Below are positions 50,786 to 63,800 of a stretch of 64,000 nucleotides of DNA, in pieces. Below the pieces are notes generated by a model. It saw nothing but the letters and a program-made list of their open reading frames with translations. It was not told where the DNA came from and made no database searches. The stretch spans positions 40,958,221-41,022,220 of the forward strand of contig NC_134643.1 of the NCBI RefSeq assembly GCF_030463565.1. The letters run 5' to 3'. The number at the start of each line of letters is the position of its first letter. Positions within the stretch are counted from its first letter, which is position 1. Origin of the DNA: Pelecanus crispus. Its lineage: Eukaryota > Chordata > Aves > Pelecaniformes > Pelecanidae. Both the position numbers and the translations under genes were made by a program.

Positions 50786-53466
50786 CTGTCTTCTGTTCGT
50801 TGTGATGCAGAATGATATGAACCTCTCTGATAAGTCATTCCAAAATGTAAAACTGAGATGATTTTATGAAGAGGGAATAAATGCCTGACATTTTCTTCAT
50901 TGTAATGTTTAGATACTTGTATGTATCTCTCTATGCATGTATGCCAGTACAGATAACAGACAAATAGGAGAACCTGGAATTATTTGAAGTGCTGCTTTCC
51001 TATATTTTTCATTTTTAAATCAATGTAAGAAGAGAAACATACACAGTGAAGACTCAACAGTGTAATAAATCTGGGTATCTTCTCTCTAAAGTAGGGTGTT
51101 TTTCAAACATCACGGAACAGTAAAATTACCTTGGTCACTCTTTGGTTAGAAATCTGTCCTGACCCCTATCTGACTGCTAAAAACTTTCTCTTCCCCTCTA
51201 GTTTTCTTTCATTAGAATTTTTTCATTCCTTTAAATGATCCCCCCCCCCCCCGGCTTTTTTGGGGATTTCCAGTTTCGAATTTTTATACATTAATTTCCC
51301 ACAGCTGTCCTTGAAACTGGAAAGTATCCATTATGTGATTTCTCTAACATGTTGATGGTAATTTCTGTGTAATGTTATTGGTTTCTTCACACATGCAGTT
51401 TGCTACAAAGAGAACCCAAAACAGGATCATGGCTTCTTAAGGAAGATGCTTTTTTCTGTTGAAGTGCTTCTTGGGCACTTCAAGTTCAAGTGGTCCTTTT
51501 TCCCTGGACATAGTCGAAGCTGGAAGCAGACAGTTGATTAGGTTACAATGGACATAGCTGTGGGTATGTACTAGACTTGCTATGTAAAAGCCCTTTTGGA
51601 TAAACACCAGGTCTTGATGATGACAGCTGTTTAACAATTACAGATAAGATTAAAGGATTGGCAGGTAAACTGACAAACATTAGAAGTAAAGGCAAGTTTA
51701 AGTTTATGTAAGTTGGTTCTTTAACAAGAAGCATCTCAGTGGATACAGATTTCTTTTGTTTGATGCCGAACAAAACCAACACTATTCATCACTGCCTTAC
51801 TGCACTGTTCTGTTTTTACAAAAGTAAATAGAATGAGCAGTGAAATTTAATACCGTACTTGTGTTGCTTGCATGTGTATGTGCCTGAAAACACTTTGCAA
51901 GCATTGGCCTTGACCAGGCATTTCAATGTTGAGATTAAAACAAACAACTGAACCTAAGTATTTTACAAGTAATGGAGTATGTCCAGCCTTGGCTATTTCA
52001 GTATTGATGAAATATTTTTATTAATCTCCTATCACTGGATACTACTTCTTATTGTAGAAAGCTGGAAGAATTCTACCTTAAATTGTTAAAGGGTTGTTTA
52101 TTCTTTCAGTAATGCTAAGGAAGTCTGGTTTTACTCATTCCTAGAAAACAAACTGTATTTGTTGGTACTGTGTTTTATGTTAGGCTCATAAATGCTTCCT
52201 AAATGAGTGTTAATCCTTAGTTTACATAATGAAATCAAACCATTTCTAGGATTAGCTAACAGTAGTTAAATAATAGCTGGTAGCTGCTGCTATTCTGACT
52301 TAATAATCCTTTACAAGTGCTGCTCATTCAAGCAGAGAGAAGGGGTCCTTTCTACACAAATCGTATCTAAAGTTTATTACACTGAGGTGATTTTCTCATA
52401 CTAGGGACTACAAAGATGTACCCAATGTATCTCGGTGGTGATGACTGTTTGACTTGATTACATCAATGTCTCGTAAATACTGATCGGCTTGCTTCTGTCT
52501 TCAAGTCCCTTCCCTCAAATTCTTATTTTTAACATAAGCTGCCTATCATGAGAAACCTGTGTCACTGTGAGCATCTGGAGCATGTAAAAATTGCGCAACA
52601 GTTACTTGTCTGGTGCATATAACTCTTTCAGAAAATGGTCTTATTCCAGACTTCTTGACTCCATTGAAGCCTTTATTCACAACCAAATGCTTCTTACAGA
52701 TGCCTTCTCAAAATGTCTGAATATTTTTCTCCTGTTTGCTTAGGGGTGATGGAACAGGGGCAATTTTCAGTGTACAAAGATCAATTTAAAGAAAGTGAAA
52801 TAGGGTTTGCTACTAGCCTTAAAAGACCTTTGTTCAATGTTCAGTTTTTGCATATGTGTTTTTCAATGTTACCTTAGACAAACAGTTTAATCTGTGATTT
52901 TGTTTTGTTAATAATATAGAAGTTCGGCTTCCCTGTAATCAAATTGCTGTGTGATACAGTTTTTTTTTAGAGTAGTTGGATAGTCTGACGCTCAGCTGCT
53001 TAAATGGGATAGTGCATATGGTGAAACTGGTGATGGCTTTGCTCTTGCCTTTTTGATTACTATTGCTTTCATCAGTAGTATTAATTACATCACCTGTGTG
53101 AAAGTACAGAGACAAGATAAGTAATTTTTATTGCTGCATTTTTTGCGCATGTGTAATCATAGTTAGTACTGGGACCAAAGGTCCTTAAAACAAGAGCGTT
53201 AGACATACTGAACGGAAGAACGCACATCACCTTCATCCTGCCTCAGAAGCCTTGTCATATTCTCCTTTACGTGTAGCAGAGTTTAAGTACAGCCCTGGCT
53301 CTAGTTATGAAGGAATGAAATCAGCTGGGACAAAGTCATTGAAACCTCCGACAAAAACATTACATGTTCCTTGGCACGTTCATGATCATCTGGAAGAGAG
53401 ACGGTGTCTTTTTCTCAGTGGGACTCTTCAAGCAGTAGGAAGGCAAAACACTTCTACTGGCTTTTC
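50786..53466. other. RAB3IP-MYRFL intergenic spacer and MYRFL 5' flank
   Basis: About 2.7 kb of AT-rich sequence between the RAB3IP polyA site and the MYRFL start codon. It contains a C12 run at 51,241-51,252 and alternative RAB3IP polyA hexamers. No CpG island precedes MYRFL, so its promoter is probably tissue-restricted. The 5'UTR border cannot be placed. An in-frame TGA at 53,383-53,385 lies upstream of the MYRFL ATG with no in-frame ATG between. Confidence 0.6.
51241..51252. repeat. (C)12 homopolymer
   Basis: A run of twelve C followed by GG. This is a likely site of sequencing length error and of real length variation. Confidence 0.85.
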
Positions 53467-53512
53467 ATGGATGTGGTGGGAGAAAATGAGGCCTTGCAGC
53501 AGTTCTTTGAAG
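53467..53512 (+). CDS. MYRFL: MYRFL coding exon 1 (residues 1-15 plus one base)
   Basis: ATG at 53,467, with donor GAAG|GTAAGA after 53,512. It encodes MDVVGENEALQQFFE and leaves one G for the next exon. Its short length (46 coding nt) makes gene predictors likely to miss it. A longer open frame runs over it in another frame and is not the real product. Confidence 0.85.
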
Positions 53513-56500
53513 GTAAGAGTCAAGTTTTAAGAGAGAATCTTAACAATTTCTGGTGGCAGCAAAAAATACAGTAATTGTTTGGGGTTAACTGAAGAGGAAA
53601 AAGAGCCCCCAACCTCAAAGCTCCGTTTACACGAAGCTATCGTGTAAGGCGATACCAGAGTGAAATAGTACAAATGGTACAGATGCACTGCAGTGGCTTT
53701 TTCTTTGTACTTCGGCCAGAAGAACAACGGGAAGGTGGACCCAGCAGTGCCTGCAGTACTGCCGTGGTAACTGCCAGGAAGAAAAACCGGGAAGTAGCTG
53801 AGGTTTCCTTGCAATTTATCACTTCTGAAATCTTAGAGGTTTTCATGAGGTTAGAGAACTCCCTCCTTGCTCTATTGTACCATGCCAGGTTAAAGAGCGT
53901 TTTCTTTCTACTAACATTCTGAAACAACCTGATTATAATTGGTAAAATGGTAACTGTGGCAGTATCCTCAGGATCCTTCTGAGAAGTTAAACTCAGATTT
54001 TTTTTTTTTTTGTCTTTTGGCTGGGATCTGTCCTTCTGCCTTTTTCCCCAAGACATCTCACATTCAAGTAAAGTCCCATTAGTTTCCTGCCTTTCCCTTA
54101 CCACAAAATTTACTTTCTAATAGATCCTGCAATCAAACAGCATTTCTCAGACCCTGCCATCATGTGATTCAAAATGGCTGTTCAAAGACTTTCGTATTTT
54201 TTTACTATTTTACTAAATCTTTTCTTTCCCCTTCTTTCAATTTACACTTTGCCTTTTTTTTTTTTTTTAAATATATATATTAACCATCCACTTCCAAGCT
54301 TCTCTTTCTGCATTTGTTTTCCTTCTATTAGCTGTGCAGGTATTCACGTGATACTGATCTCAGAGTAACATGGAAAACTATCTTTTCTGTTTTGGATAAC
54401 ATGGACAATTTTTGTTTCCCTGCATTTAATTTGTTATGCTAAATAAGTTTTTTTTTTTGTTGTTTTCCCCTTCTCCCTGGCACTCTGGCCTAGGTGAGAG
54501 ATGGCAACTCTAACTTTTGAGTTTTGATTTCAAACTAGGAAATTAAAGATTCTCTAGCATTGATCAAGAAAATGTATTTAAGCCAAGAAATTTTAATCAG
54601 TGAACCACAATCTAGGGTTGCTAGCCAGCAGATGTGTTGTTTACAGATGTTAGGGAATTCGTACCATGTTTCTTAAGTTCACTTTAAGTCATGGAGATCA
54701 AAAGCTAACAAACTTCCTTGGCTTTGCTTTCAGCAAGATGTTTATTTTTATCAAGCTGTTTGTTCAAGTACTGCACTGTATGGCTGTTAAATACTTAAAA
54801 TAGTGTTGGACACAAATTATATAAAAAAAAAATCTCATTATCAAGTTTTTAGGAACTGACTTGGAAAACAGGACTCTCTAGGGAGTTTGGGCTAGGTTCT
54901 GTTGGCTTTTGTGACAATGATACCTGGGAAGATATCTCAGGTATTTTAGCTGTATGAGCTCTTTAGAATTACTAACTGTAATTCTAGAATTACTAATTTA
55001 ACTCTTTTTAGAAGGTAGTTTGGTAGAACATCTGTCTGGGCCAGCATGAGGGGGAGAAGCCCTGTCAATTCCATTTAATTGCAGGAAAAAGAAACATCTT
55101 AGGAGGTTACGTTCCTTCAGTAATGTGTGGTTCTGCTGTGTAGTGCTAGCATATGACAAAGGTCTGCTAGCGCAATGCAGTGTGCAGGGATGCTGTTAGA
55201 TGGCTCAATTTCATTATCTGGAGACTGAGATTAGATACGTGTCAAGGCTACAAGAGCTAATCATTCAGCATGTAGTAGCTAGGCTCCTCTTGCTGTTAAA
55301 CCATAGGCAAGTCTGAAAATGGAGCAAGCTGATTTAAAGCAGGGTTTGCACTCTTCAAGCAGGGGTTAGCTGCATTGAATGAAAGGCCAACTTTAACTGA
55401 TGGCCTCTCTCCAGCTTAGCACTACGGCTTGTGGGTTGGCTTTATGCCACCTCATGAGGCAAGAGCAATAAACTGCTAGTTCTAACTTGGTGGCCTCTGA
55501 GATTAGTCACAGCAGGGCTAGAACATTGTCTTTCAAGGCTTCAAAAAAAGCTGAGTCCTGCAATATCAAGTGGAGAATGCCGCCACTGAAGAAGTCTCTC
55601 TCCTTCGTCAGTGGTTCAGTTTTGACTTCCAAATGCATCAGCTGGGTAACTCAGCACATTCATAGATCGGTTTTGTAAGATTATTTGAACTTTATGAGCA
55701 AAAAGGATCTCATTTTCCCTGTTGCTTTGGCTCCTTACAGTGCATATTTGTTTTGACACTCATTAGTAAGATAAACTCACATTTGCAGTATTAGGGGACA
55801 GTCTGAAAAAGGAGGTTTTTTTCAAGGCAAAAGAGATAATGTTTGTTTTCCTGTTGATCACTACTTTCAGTAGTCAATAGACCTCTTAGATTAGATATGA
55901 CTCTGGGATTTGACCTTGGCTTTTTCTCAAGAGTAAATGGCTTTTCTCTTGTCATGTGGCTGTTCTGGGAAGTTCTTTTCTTTTTTTCTGTCCCATGTCA
56001 CTCCTCCCATACTAGAGATTTAATCTTTGAACAGTTTTTCCTATGGCTTCTGTTGAAATTAATACTTTTTAATGAAAATACTTGGGTTTTTTAATCAGTA
56101 ACTTTCTATTTGTCAGGGGAAGGTCAGAGCTCCTGATTAGCTCTCGTGCCTGTCCGTGTGTAGCAGAGCAATCTATTCTTGCTGACATTATCAGTGGGCT
56201 GAGAAACTGAATGAAGGCCAACCTAGTTACACTGTTAAACTGTTTTCTCTTTTTTTTTCTCTTTTTTCTCTCCCGGTTGTTGGAAGATACATTCGGGTGT
56301 CTGAAATGTGTGTGATCTAAAGAAATCTCTTAGTGGAATCACCACCTCTCTGTATACCCCTGCTCCTGCATGGGTTAACACTGAATATAGTTTAGGGCTC
56401 TTGGTAAACAAATTAAGCCACAGAACACACATGCCATTAAACACAAAACGCTTAAAACCCAGAAGTGTCTCATACCATTTGAGGATGAGAGATTGAAACA

Positions 56501-59500
56501 GGAATAAAAGATTAAATGAGAAATTTAAAATATTAACGGTAAGATTTGTTTCTCTGGAAAATGTTACTTTGGGCAAAGCCATCTATTTTGACACAAGCTC
56601 ACTCTTTACCACTTGGGGTTACAGGTCTTCCTGATGTTGAATAGCCTAGACTGTCGCTGTTCTGTCCTTAACCCTTTCCTCTTTGTTGCTGCCGTGTGCC
56701 TGAGGTTCATGTCCATGGCTCTGCTGGCCCAAGCAGCTTTTATCAATGACTCCGGGTCTGTTCCAGTCAAGATGAACTGGACTATCTTGAGCAATTTAAA
56801 TAGTGATGGGTACTCGGGAGTCCTTTAGCATGAAAGAAGGTAAGGAACAATCAGCCCCGTAAGTAATACTTACCTTTGTGTAAGTCAATGTAAGTTCAGC
56901 TGGACTTTTCACCGAGCCCATATAGTAGAGCTCATAAAGTGCTGAGGCCTGTTTTAGTGGTAAAGTATCTTCAGATGAAAATCAGTTAATAATTCTCAAG
57001 CAGAAACATTTCCCTCAAGTTGCAAGGGTTTGTAGCAAACATTATGAATTTGTTCTTTAAGCAAGCAGGTCTTGCTGAGCACTGACCATATTCTGTGTGC
57101 CGTTTTTACATCTCAAGCTGTATTTAAGGATTGTTCCCTGTATAGACTAGCTGATGCTCTTACTACAAATAGCTGGACTTGGCTGGGAACTTCCTGGGAT
57201 CCTCTTTTAATGTCAGGAAATGATCAGTTTAGTATTGATTTTTAGTCAATACTAGAAGTTCGACAGAATATTTTATTAGTTATGGACTGAATTTATGTTT
57301 GCAGAAAGAGCACCCTGATAGCCTGGTTATTTGGGTACTCCTTTGGAAAGTGATGGCTGTGGTTCAAGCCAAATTCAGAACAGTGTGTGACTTTCTCTGA
57401 AATAGCTGCTCTGGGAAAGGCATAAAACTTACTGCAAGGAATTTCCGGTTCTCTGTCCCCCTTCACTTTAATACTATTGAAAAGGAGGCAGCTGATTTAA
57501 ATGCAGTCATATGTAACGCACTACATGGAAATGTTGGGGAGAATTAATCAAAGCAGGTAATTCAGGGATTGAGGCTGATGGCTACAGGAGTATAAAGTGA
57601 AGCTGAGGAGCCAGGTGATGAGCCTCATGGTTGGAGGAAAGGAGGGGATGTCTGCCAAAGAGAGGGATGAAGCGAGCAACTGTCAGATTAGGAGGCTGGA
57701 GTTTGGACTACTCCTTGGGGGCCTGGGCTGGGAATAGGGACAGGCCAGGCGAGAATGGACAGGGAAACTGAAGCCAGTGGTAGAACTGACAGGTTTTAGG
57801 CTTCAGATTGAAGGAGCAATAACAACAGAATATAAAGCTTATGGAGAAATGGGAAAAATAGCATTATATGCTGCCTATGGCTGCAGTCGCTGTTCTGCAA
57901 CCATGTATGAAACCCCAGTTGCTGTCTTGGCCCTTCATCAGTTTCTTGGGTAGCTGGCAATCCTCTGTGCAGTGACACTCAACTTGAATGTTGTCACCCA
58001 GTGCAGACTCTTCCCAAGAGATGTCTGGGCACACTGCGATGTGGAGTGTGGACTGGGAGCAGAGATCCCCAAGCGCAAGCTGATAAAGGCTGCTGACTCC
58101 GCATATCCTCCGGCAGCTCGTAGCCAGGCACACGTTTCTGTGCAGGAAGCTGCATGTTCACAGGGGCCTCTCAGCAGGCCTTGTCCTGCCACATACACAT
58201 GGTTCTCCACTCCTGCAGCCACCTAATGTCCAGGTGAGCGACTGGCTTGCATACTACCCGCATCTGTTAGGTACTTACTGTGATCAAATGCATGTGAAAT
58301 GGATGCCACCATTTTAAATAAATTTGCCTATGATCCAGCAGCTCCTCCTCTGCTGAAACAGACGCCAGTGCAAGCACATGAAGCCACTGACCTGGAAAGT
58401 ACATTCAGAAAGAAAGAATAAAGCTCTACAGAGCAGCCAAATATACTGGTGCACCTGTATTGCAAACTTTCATTAGTGGTGGCCTCTCTTCTTCCTTGTG
58501 CACTTCCTTCCTCTCCCAGCACAGAATTACTTATTCCTTCCTTCTCCTAGCTATTTAACTGTTTATTTAAAGTGGACAGATTAAGAGGGGATGACACATA
58601 CTGCTGTTGTCATCACTTAGCAACAGAGCCAATCTCTGGACTGTGGGATGCCCATATTAAAGGCCCTATCCTTGTTTGATTCATAGCTGTACTTCAAAAG
58701 AGCTTGTCTCTGACCTTGGTCAAAATAAGGATTTCTTGGTCTTGTGGTACAGGAAAACCAGTTTGTATCTGACCTCTAGCCTCATGTTAGTAACAAAATT
58801 ATTGCACCCTGTATGAGGACCAGGCAATTTGAACAGGAGGAACAAGTGGGTAAAAGGAGGAGATGGTGACTGAATCATTTTCCTGTGGACTACATTAGCA
58901 AAAGGAGAAGTGTTCGAGATTTAAGTGGGGGCGGGGGAGGGAATATATCCTGAATTCAGACATGAAGATGAAAAGATGAGAATCCAACAATTTTGAGGAA
59001 GGCTGCTGAAGAAAGCCAGGCTCTTTTGTACTCTCAAGCTGGTTTTGCAAAGTACTTTGTTCACTGCTACTTCAGGACTTTCCATGTTACAATTTTGCTG
59101 AGGCAACTAAGTATGCTGCACCTATTGAACCTGTCCTGATGTGCGGACGACGGGTTTGTATACAATGCCAGTATGTTGGGATGCAAGGATCTATCAGTAG
59201 CGCATCTGCAAGTTGCTACCTCACAGTGAAAGGCAGCCAAAATTAAGTCTGCAGCAGTGATAAGTAAATGATGCCTAGATTAATCTGTGATCACAAAGCA
59301 ATTTAGGAGATGATTATTAGTAATGTGAATTTATGTATTAAGCCAGACATGAGGGAATTCTTGTGCAAGGTGGTGCAAGTGGATTTTTAGATGCTGCTTG
59401 CAGTTAAGTAATGGCTAAACACTAGATCAAGAAGGAACCATGTCAGACAGAGACATCGGGGGAAAAAAACAGAAGAAATTTTATGGTAGGACTTCTTACC

Positions 59501-60651
59501 ATGCACACATCTGCGAGACGTTCAGCGAGCAGACAGGAAAAGCACCAAAGGCAGTTACTGCTCCTGTGCTTAGTGACAGTCATTAACTTTTTGTGTTCTC
59601 CCACTCTGCCACAGAGCTGAGCTGAGGGGAAATGGTGTCAGCCACTTGGGGCTGAGCCACGCAGCTCTGGGTTTATAGGCTAGTCCATTTTATCTTGTGT
59701 AGCAGTGGGACGCAGCCACACACTCTCCTGTGCCTCGCTGGAGAGAGCAGTAACTTCAGTGTCCTTGTCTTGTTTGCTTTCTGACTGGCCGCACCCATAT
59801 TTATGGAAGGTTTGCTGGAGAGGTGGGGAGCTGACAAAGTAGTTCTGTTTGTTTGGTTTTTTTAGAGAGTTCCGGCTGACTTTCTACAAAAGTTGTCATG
59901 AATTCCGGACACTTTATAATCATAAAATCTGTTTACAGCCTTCAGTTACCAAGCAACAAAGGACAAAGTACTGAACCTTTCTACTCATTTATACATTTAA
60001 TGTGTTAGTGGGCTGGTTTTTTTAGGAAAATAACAGGAAGCCACCAATCAAATATTTCTAAATCTTTGTTTTTGCTTTAAGCTCAGGTTGGTGAATTTTT
60101 AAACTGAGTGTTTCAGAAACTCATTTGCAGTACCAATGCAGAAAGTGGATCTGTGTGAGACAATGTCTGAGCTTTGACCCAATCACCTGTCTTGATTCCA
60201 ATGTAAAAGACTATGAAGTTCTCTTCAGAACCCCTTTTTCCAGCTGCAAACTGGGGCCCTTCATCCTCTTGCTGTGGTAATTTAGTGAAGCCTTAATGAC
60301 ATGCGTGAACTGGTGTTTGCCTGGTGCTGCTGTGTCATCTTCATCTTTCCCTGCGCATCCTTTTACTCTGTATTTCCCACCATCCTTTCTCCCAGAGTGA
60401 CTAAAACCAGAAGCATAACCCATCCATTACACACAAGACAGGATGGATTTGGTTTTAATTTGAGTAGAAGAGTGGGCAGCATTACTCAGTCTGAAGTACT
60501 GACGACTCCCTCCAAATTCCACTCTTGTAATTACTGGTTTTTTGCCATTTTTAATTTTAGGGCAAGATATCCATGGAGCCTTGGAGAATCCCATGGTGGA
60601 TACAAGTATGTTGGAAGAATTCATCAGTAGTGATGTAGAGTTTGGAACTTT
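53467..60651 (+). CDS. MYRFL: MYRFL, myelin regulatory factor-like, first two coding exons (3' incomplete)
   Basis: Exons 53467-53512 and 60561-60651 join in phase. They read MDVVGENEALQQFFEGQ, then DIHGALENPMVDTSMLEE and FISSDVEFGT, matching the N-terminus of MYRF/MYRFL (MYRF has a similar start with ...ALQRFFEG and a DTSxLEE block). MYRF-family proteins are ER-tethered trimers that cut themselves in an intramolecular chaperone domain and release an N-terminal transcription factor with an Ndt80/PhoG-like DNA-binding domain. Only the acidic activation-type N-terminus lies here; the DNA-binding, cleavage and membrane parts lie to the right of the window. The ATG has G at +4 but T at -3 (weak), and there is an upstream in-frame stop at 53,383. 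It follows RAB3IP in the same order as in human. Confidence 0.85.
53513..60560 (+). other. MYRFL: MYRFL intron 1 (7.0 kb)
   Basis: No exon recognised. It holds T runs (about 54,000-54,011, 54,247-54,260 and 54,450-54,458) and slightly GC-richer patches at about 57.6-57.8 and 57.9-58.2 kb, where open frames occur on both strands without family signature. The acceptor is TTTTTAATTTTAG. Confidence 0.65.
60561..60651 (+). CDS. MYRFL: MYRFL coding exon 2 (residues 16-45 plus two bases)
   Basis: 91 nt between TTAATTTTAG and T|GTAAGT. It completes the glycine codon, then encodes QDIHGALENPMVDTSMLEE and FISSDVEFGT, leaving TT of the next codon. The block DTSxLEE-[FY]-IS is diagnostic for the MYRF family N-terminus. 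Confidence 0.88.
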
Positions 60652-63329
60652 GTAAGTATTACAGCAACATGTACTTCTTCTTAGCAACATCTCTTAAACT
60701 GTTTTCATTAGTGCCATGATAAAATCTGAATGCCACAGTCAGACCTGAAATCTGAGTTTCAAAAGGATTGTGGCTCTCTTGATATCATTGCTTGAAGCTG
60801 TATAAGAAGACTTGGAAAAATCAGTTACGGACAGTAATGGAAATATGGTCGTCTTGTAGTTAACAGAATAAATGATAATGAAGTCTGGGATAATTCACAA
60901 CTGTTATGCTAACTGTGGCATTAAATGCAAAGCTGTTCTTTTAATATTCCTGTAAGTGCTAGTTTAGTGTTTATGTACGGAATAAGTGATAGAAGTGAGG
61001 CTAATGTATAATAAATTGAGAATAATGTAAACCTCCCAGTTTGAGAGAAGCAGGGCTACTGTTTTCATCCTAATCCTTCGTTCAGAACAGTGAAGCTGCC
61101 CATTAATCTCTTCTGAGGCTAACTTTAAGAGATACAAAGGATACATAATGCAAAGGGTCAGGGTCAAGGGTAGAAAGTTATGCAGCACAGATCTATCAAA
61201 GACTTCAAACCCAAATCTTTCATCTAGACAACTATCAGATGACCGTTGTTCAATGCAAAATATTATTACTGGGCTGACTCTTGCACTTGCCAAGAAGCAG
61301 AATAAGAAGGGATGTTTTAAAAATAATTAAACCCAGGATTTTTCATTCCAGACACAACTCGGCAGTACACATATTTACTTACAGTAGGCTAAATAGGTTT
61401 CTACCTGCTCTAAATCATGAATAATGAATTGATTCCCTCTCCGCCCATGCCATAAAAGTAAAGAAGAATGAAGAGGTTGTATATAAATATACATAACCTT
61501 TATTTTCAGAGTAACTCAACATCTGTCAGGTTAAACAGATTATTGAACTCCTGTATGACAACTTAAATGTTATTCTTTTGCTTTTATATACAAAACAGCA
61601 AAAATAGAATTTTTTATATATATATATGCTATAGCTTTGGTATGTTATTCTAGTTGCAGTGCTACTAAGTATTTACATGCAAGAAAATTTGGAGGCTCAG
61701 CAGGATTTTATGCTGATACTACAGTAATACTTCATTATTTATAGGATTAAGAACATTTACTGAATCATTAAATCTCTAAAAGTAAAATTATGAAGTATAT
61801 GACTGTATTGAAGACTATTTGTGCATAAACAGAATAGGATCTCGTAAAGAAACTTGCCAAAGCGTGTCAAAGGAGAAAAATATTAAAAGCCTCCATACAT
61901 ATATAAAATGCAGATCAACATAATGGCAGGTGCAATACAGAATGCAATGAAAAGGGTGCTGTTACCACCAAGGTCTTGGGTGCATCTGGAAGTGTCCTAA
62001 TGTAATAAAGGAACCCTCTGTAGTGCCTTTAAATGGCAGCGAGATGGCATAGGATTTTCTCTGCCTTAAGCTGCTTTGAAAGCACCACCATGAAGGACAG
62101 AAAAACTTGAAATAAAATAGGAGATGTGACAGACCTGTGTCCTTAACTGACAGGAGACATAGCCTCTCTGTAGTGGTCTGCTGTGACTTAGGATGCTCCT
62201 ATTTTCAGTGCAGAAGGAATGAAGTGGTTTTGCTACACAGTGTGAGAACACCTGCTTGTTGCTGAGAGCTACTCACAGAGGACTTGTCCTACCTTAAACT
62301 ATGGTGTAGTTCCAGGTCTCACTCTAAGAGAGTAATCCTTTACACAGTGTCTGATAGGAGAAACACTGTAAGTGTAAAAGCAAAACAGAGTATCACAGGG
62401 AGATATAATACAATATATTCAAATATATGTACCAAAGAATAAATAATCAAGAACCTTCTTTCAAACCTCAGGCATGTGAATGGGCTGAGCTGTTGGAGAC
62501 AAGTTGAGAGCAAAGCTCCTAGTGTCAGCTGCACACAAGGAAACGCTCACTTCCTGCCTGAAAATCAGGAGAAAGCTGCATAGTGAAATATAGGCTGGCA
62601 TGTTCTTGTACAGAGCAGCATGCCTGAAGTTCTTTATAAAGGAATCAGAAGAGGTCATGTTTTCAGAAATTTACCTGTTTGAGTAACACAAAACAGTTAA
62701 CATTAAAAATCACAGAGCATGCTTAAGTTTTTTGGCTTTCCATGATGACCTCTCCAAACAGGGGCATAAATCTCTCCTGCTTGGCTATGGGGTTTGTCAG
62801 AGGTGGCTATGGATCACATGGAATTTCTTGGTTCCCAGCCAGGAATTCCTGTCATGCCTCCAGTCCCTGGCTCTCGTAATGACTGTCTGAGCGTAACTGC
62901 CTTCCCATTTTCTAGTCCCCATACCGCTGCACCGGCTCCCCGTAACACTCCTACCAGGGGTCTGAAGGTGCTGTGCTATGCTGGGACCTTGCCCTGAGCT
63001 GCTGTGGAGGTGGCCCTGCTCTCCAATTCGTAGTACATGAACTGGGAGATGAGTCTCTTGCTTAGGTAGCTCTACACAGAGGAAAGCAGCCCGGCTCTGC
63101 CTGAATTTGGCACCTCATGGTGTTACTCAGCAGGCAGGTGGCATGGAAGCTGTTGGATGACCGTCCTACATGGGGTGCTGCAGGGACCTGCACTTCATGA
63201 GCACCCTTTGTCAGGGGCAAGAGAGCCTAGACTCAAGAAATTTTTACTTTGTTACCCATTTTTTTTTTTAATTTGTTACTCATGTATTGAGAAAAAGAGA
63301 CTATAAACAATCAGGGAAACAGCCTTCCT
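60652..63329 (+). other. MYRFL: MYRFL intron 2, left part
   Basis: I searched for the next MYRFL exon (a Ser/Pro-rich coding segment is expected) and did not find it. A (TA)n run lies at 61,612-61,627. Around 62.78-63.23 kb the sequence is somewhat GC-richer and has open frames, but none aligns in my reading with MYRF-family sequence. Confidence 0.6.
61612..61627. repeat. (TA)n microsatellite
   Basis: A short uninterrupted alternating T/A run following T6. Confidence 0.8.
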
Positions 63330-63529
63330 TCCTTCCACCCGCCCCGGCCTTTCGAGGCTCAGTTTAAACCAAGCCCTTCTCCCGCCTTCCTACTCCCCTT
63401 GTCGCCGCCGTTCCTCACTGCTGCCGGTGAGGGGGTGGAGGGGGAGCTCCCCCTTCCCGCTCCTTACTCGTTTTCCTGGGCTCTGGCGTGGGTGTCTCTC
63501 ACGACCCGCCGTCCCCTCGGGGTGGCCCC

Positions 63530-63770
63530 GCTCCGGCGGGACGGGACCCCGGCTGCTCGCCGCCTCAGCGGGACGGGACGGGACCGCCGCCGCTCGCCGC
63601 CTCAGCGGGACGGGACCCTGGCTGCTCGTCGCCTCAGCGGGAAGGAGCCGCTCGCCGCCTGAGCGGGACGGGACGGGGCCGCCGCCGCCTCAGCGGGACG
63701 GGACCGCCGCTGCTCGCCGCCTCAGCGGGACGGGACGGAGCCGCCGCCGCTCGCCGCCTGAGCGGCCGCT
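63530..63770. repeat. GC-rich minisatellite, units with CGCCTCAGCGGGACGGGAC
   Basis: A core CGCC[TC]CAGCGG or CGCCTGAGCGG recurs about seven times between 63,557 and 63,765 at spacings of roughly 25-40 bp, with GGACGGGACGG and CCGCCGCCGCT between. Unit length varies, so it is an imperfect variable-period array. Confidence 0.85.
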
Positions 63771-63790
63771 CTCCCCGGCAGCGGGCGGCG

Positions 63791-63800
63791 CTGATTGGCT
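63791..63800 (-). promoter_or_regulatory. NF-Y (CCAAT) consensus box
   Basis: CTGATTGGCT reads AGCCAATCAG on the minus strand, the full NF-Y consensus. It sits just right of the minisatellite within the CpG island. NF-Y boxes usually lie 60-100 bp from a start site and work in either direction. Confidence 0.55.

Noticed and set aside
53252-53530. 92-codon + strand open frame covering the MYRFL start
   Set aside because: It is in another frame. The MYRFL frame starting at 53,467 is the one that matches the family and splices in phase to 60,561.
53637-54104. 155-codon open frame on the minus strand
   Set aside because: Lysine/serine-rich chance frame inside MYRFL intron 1, partly translated from a poly(T) run, overlapped by a frame on the other strand, no homology recognised.
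57864-58226. Opposed open frames of 84-94 codons near 58 kb
   Set aside because: Frames on both strands in a GC-richer intron patch without splice sites or family motif. I could not tell either from chance.
62794-62997. 67-codon Pro-rich open frame considered as MYRFL exon 3
   Set aside because: It does not match the expected continuation, has no acceptor/donor pair in the right phase, and resembles no MYRF-family segment.
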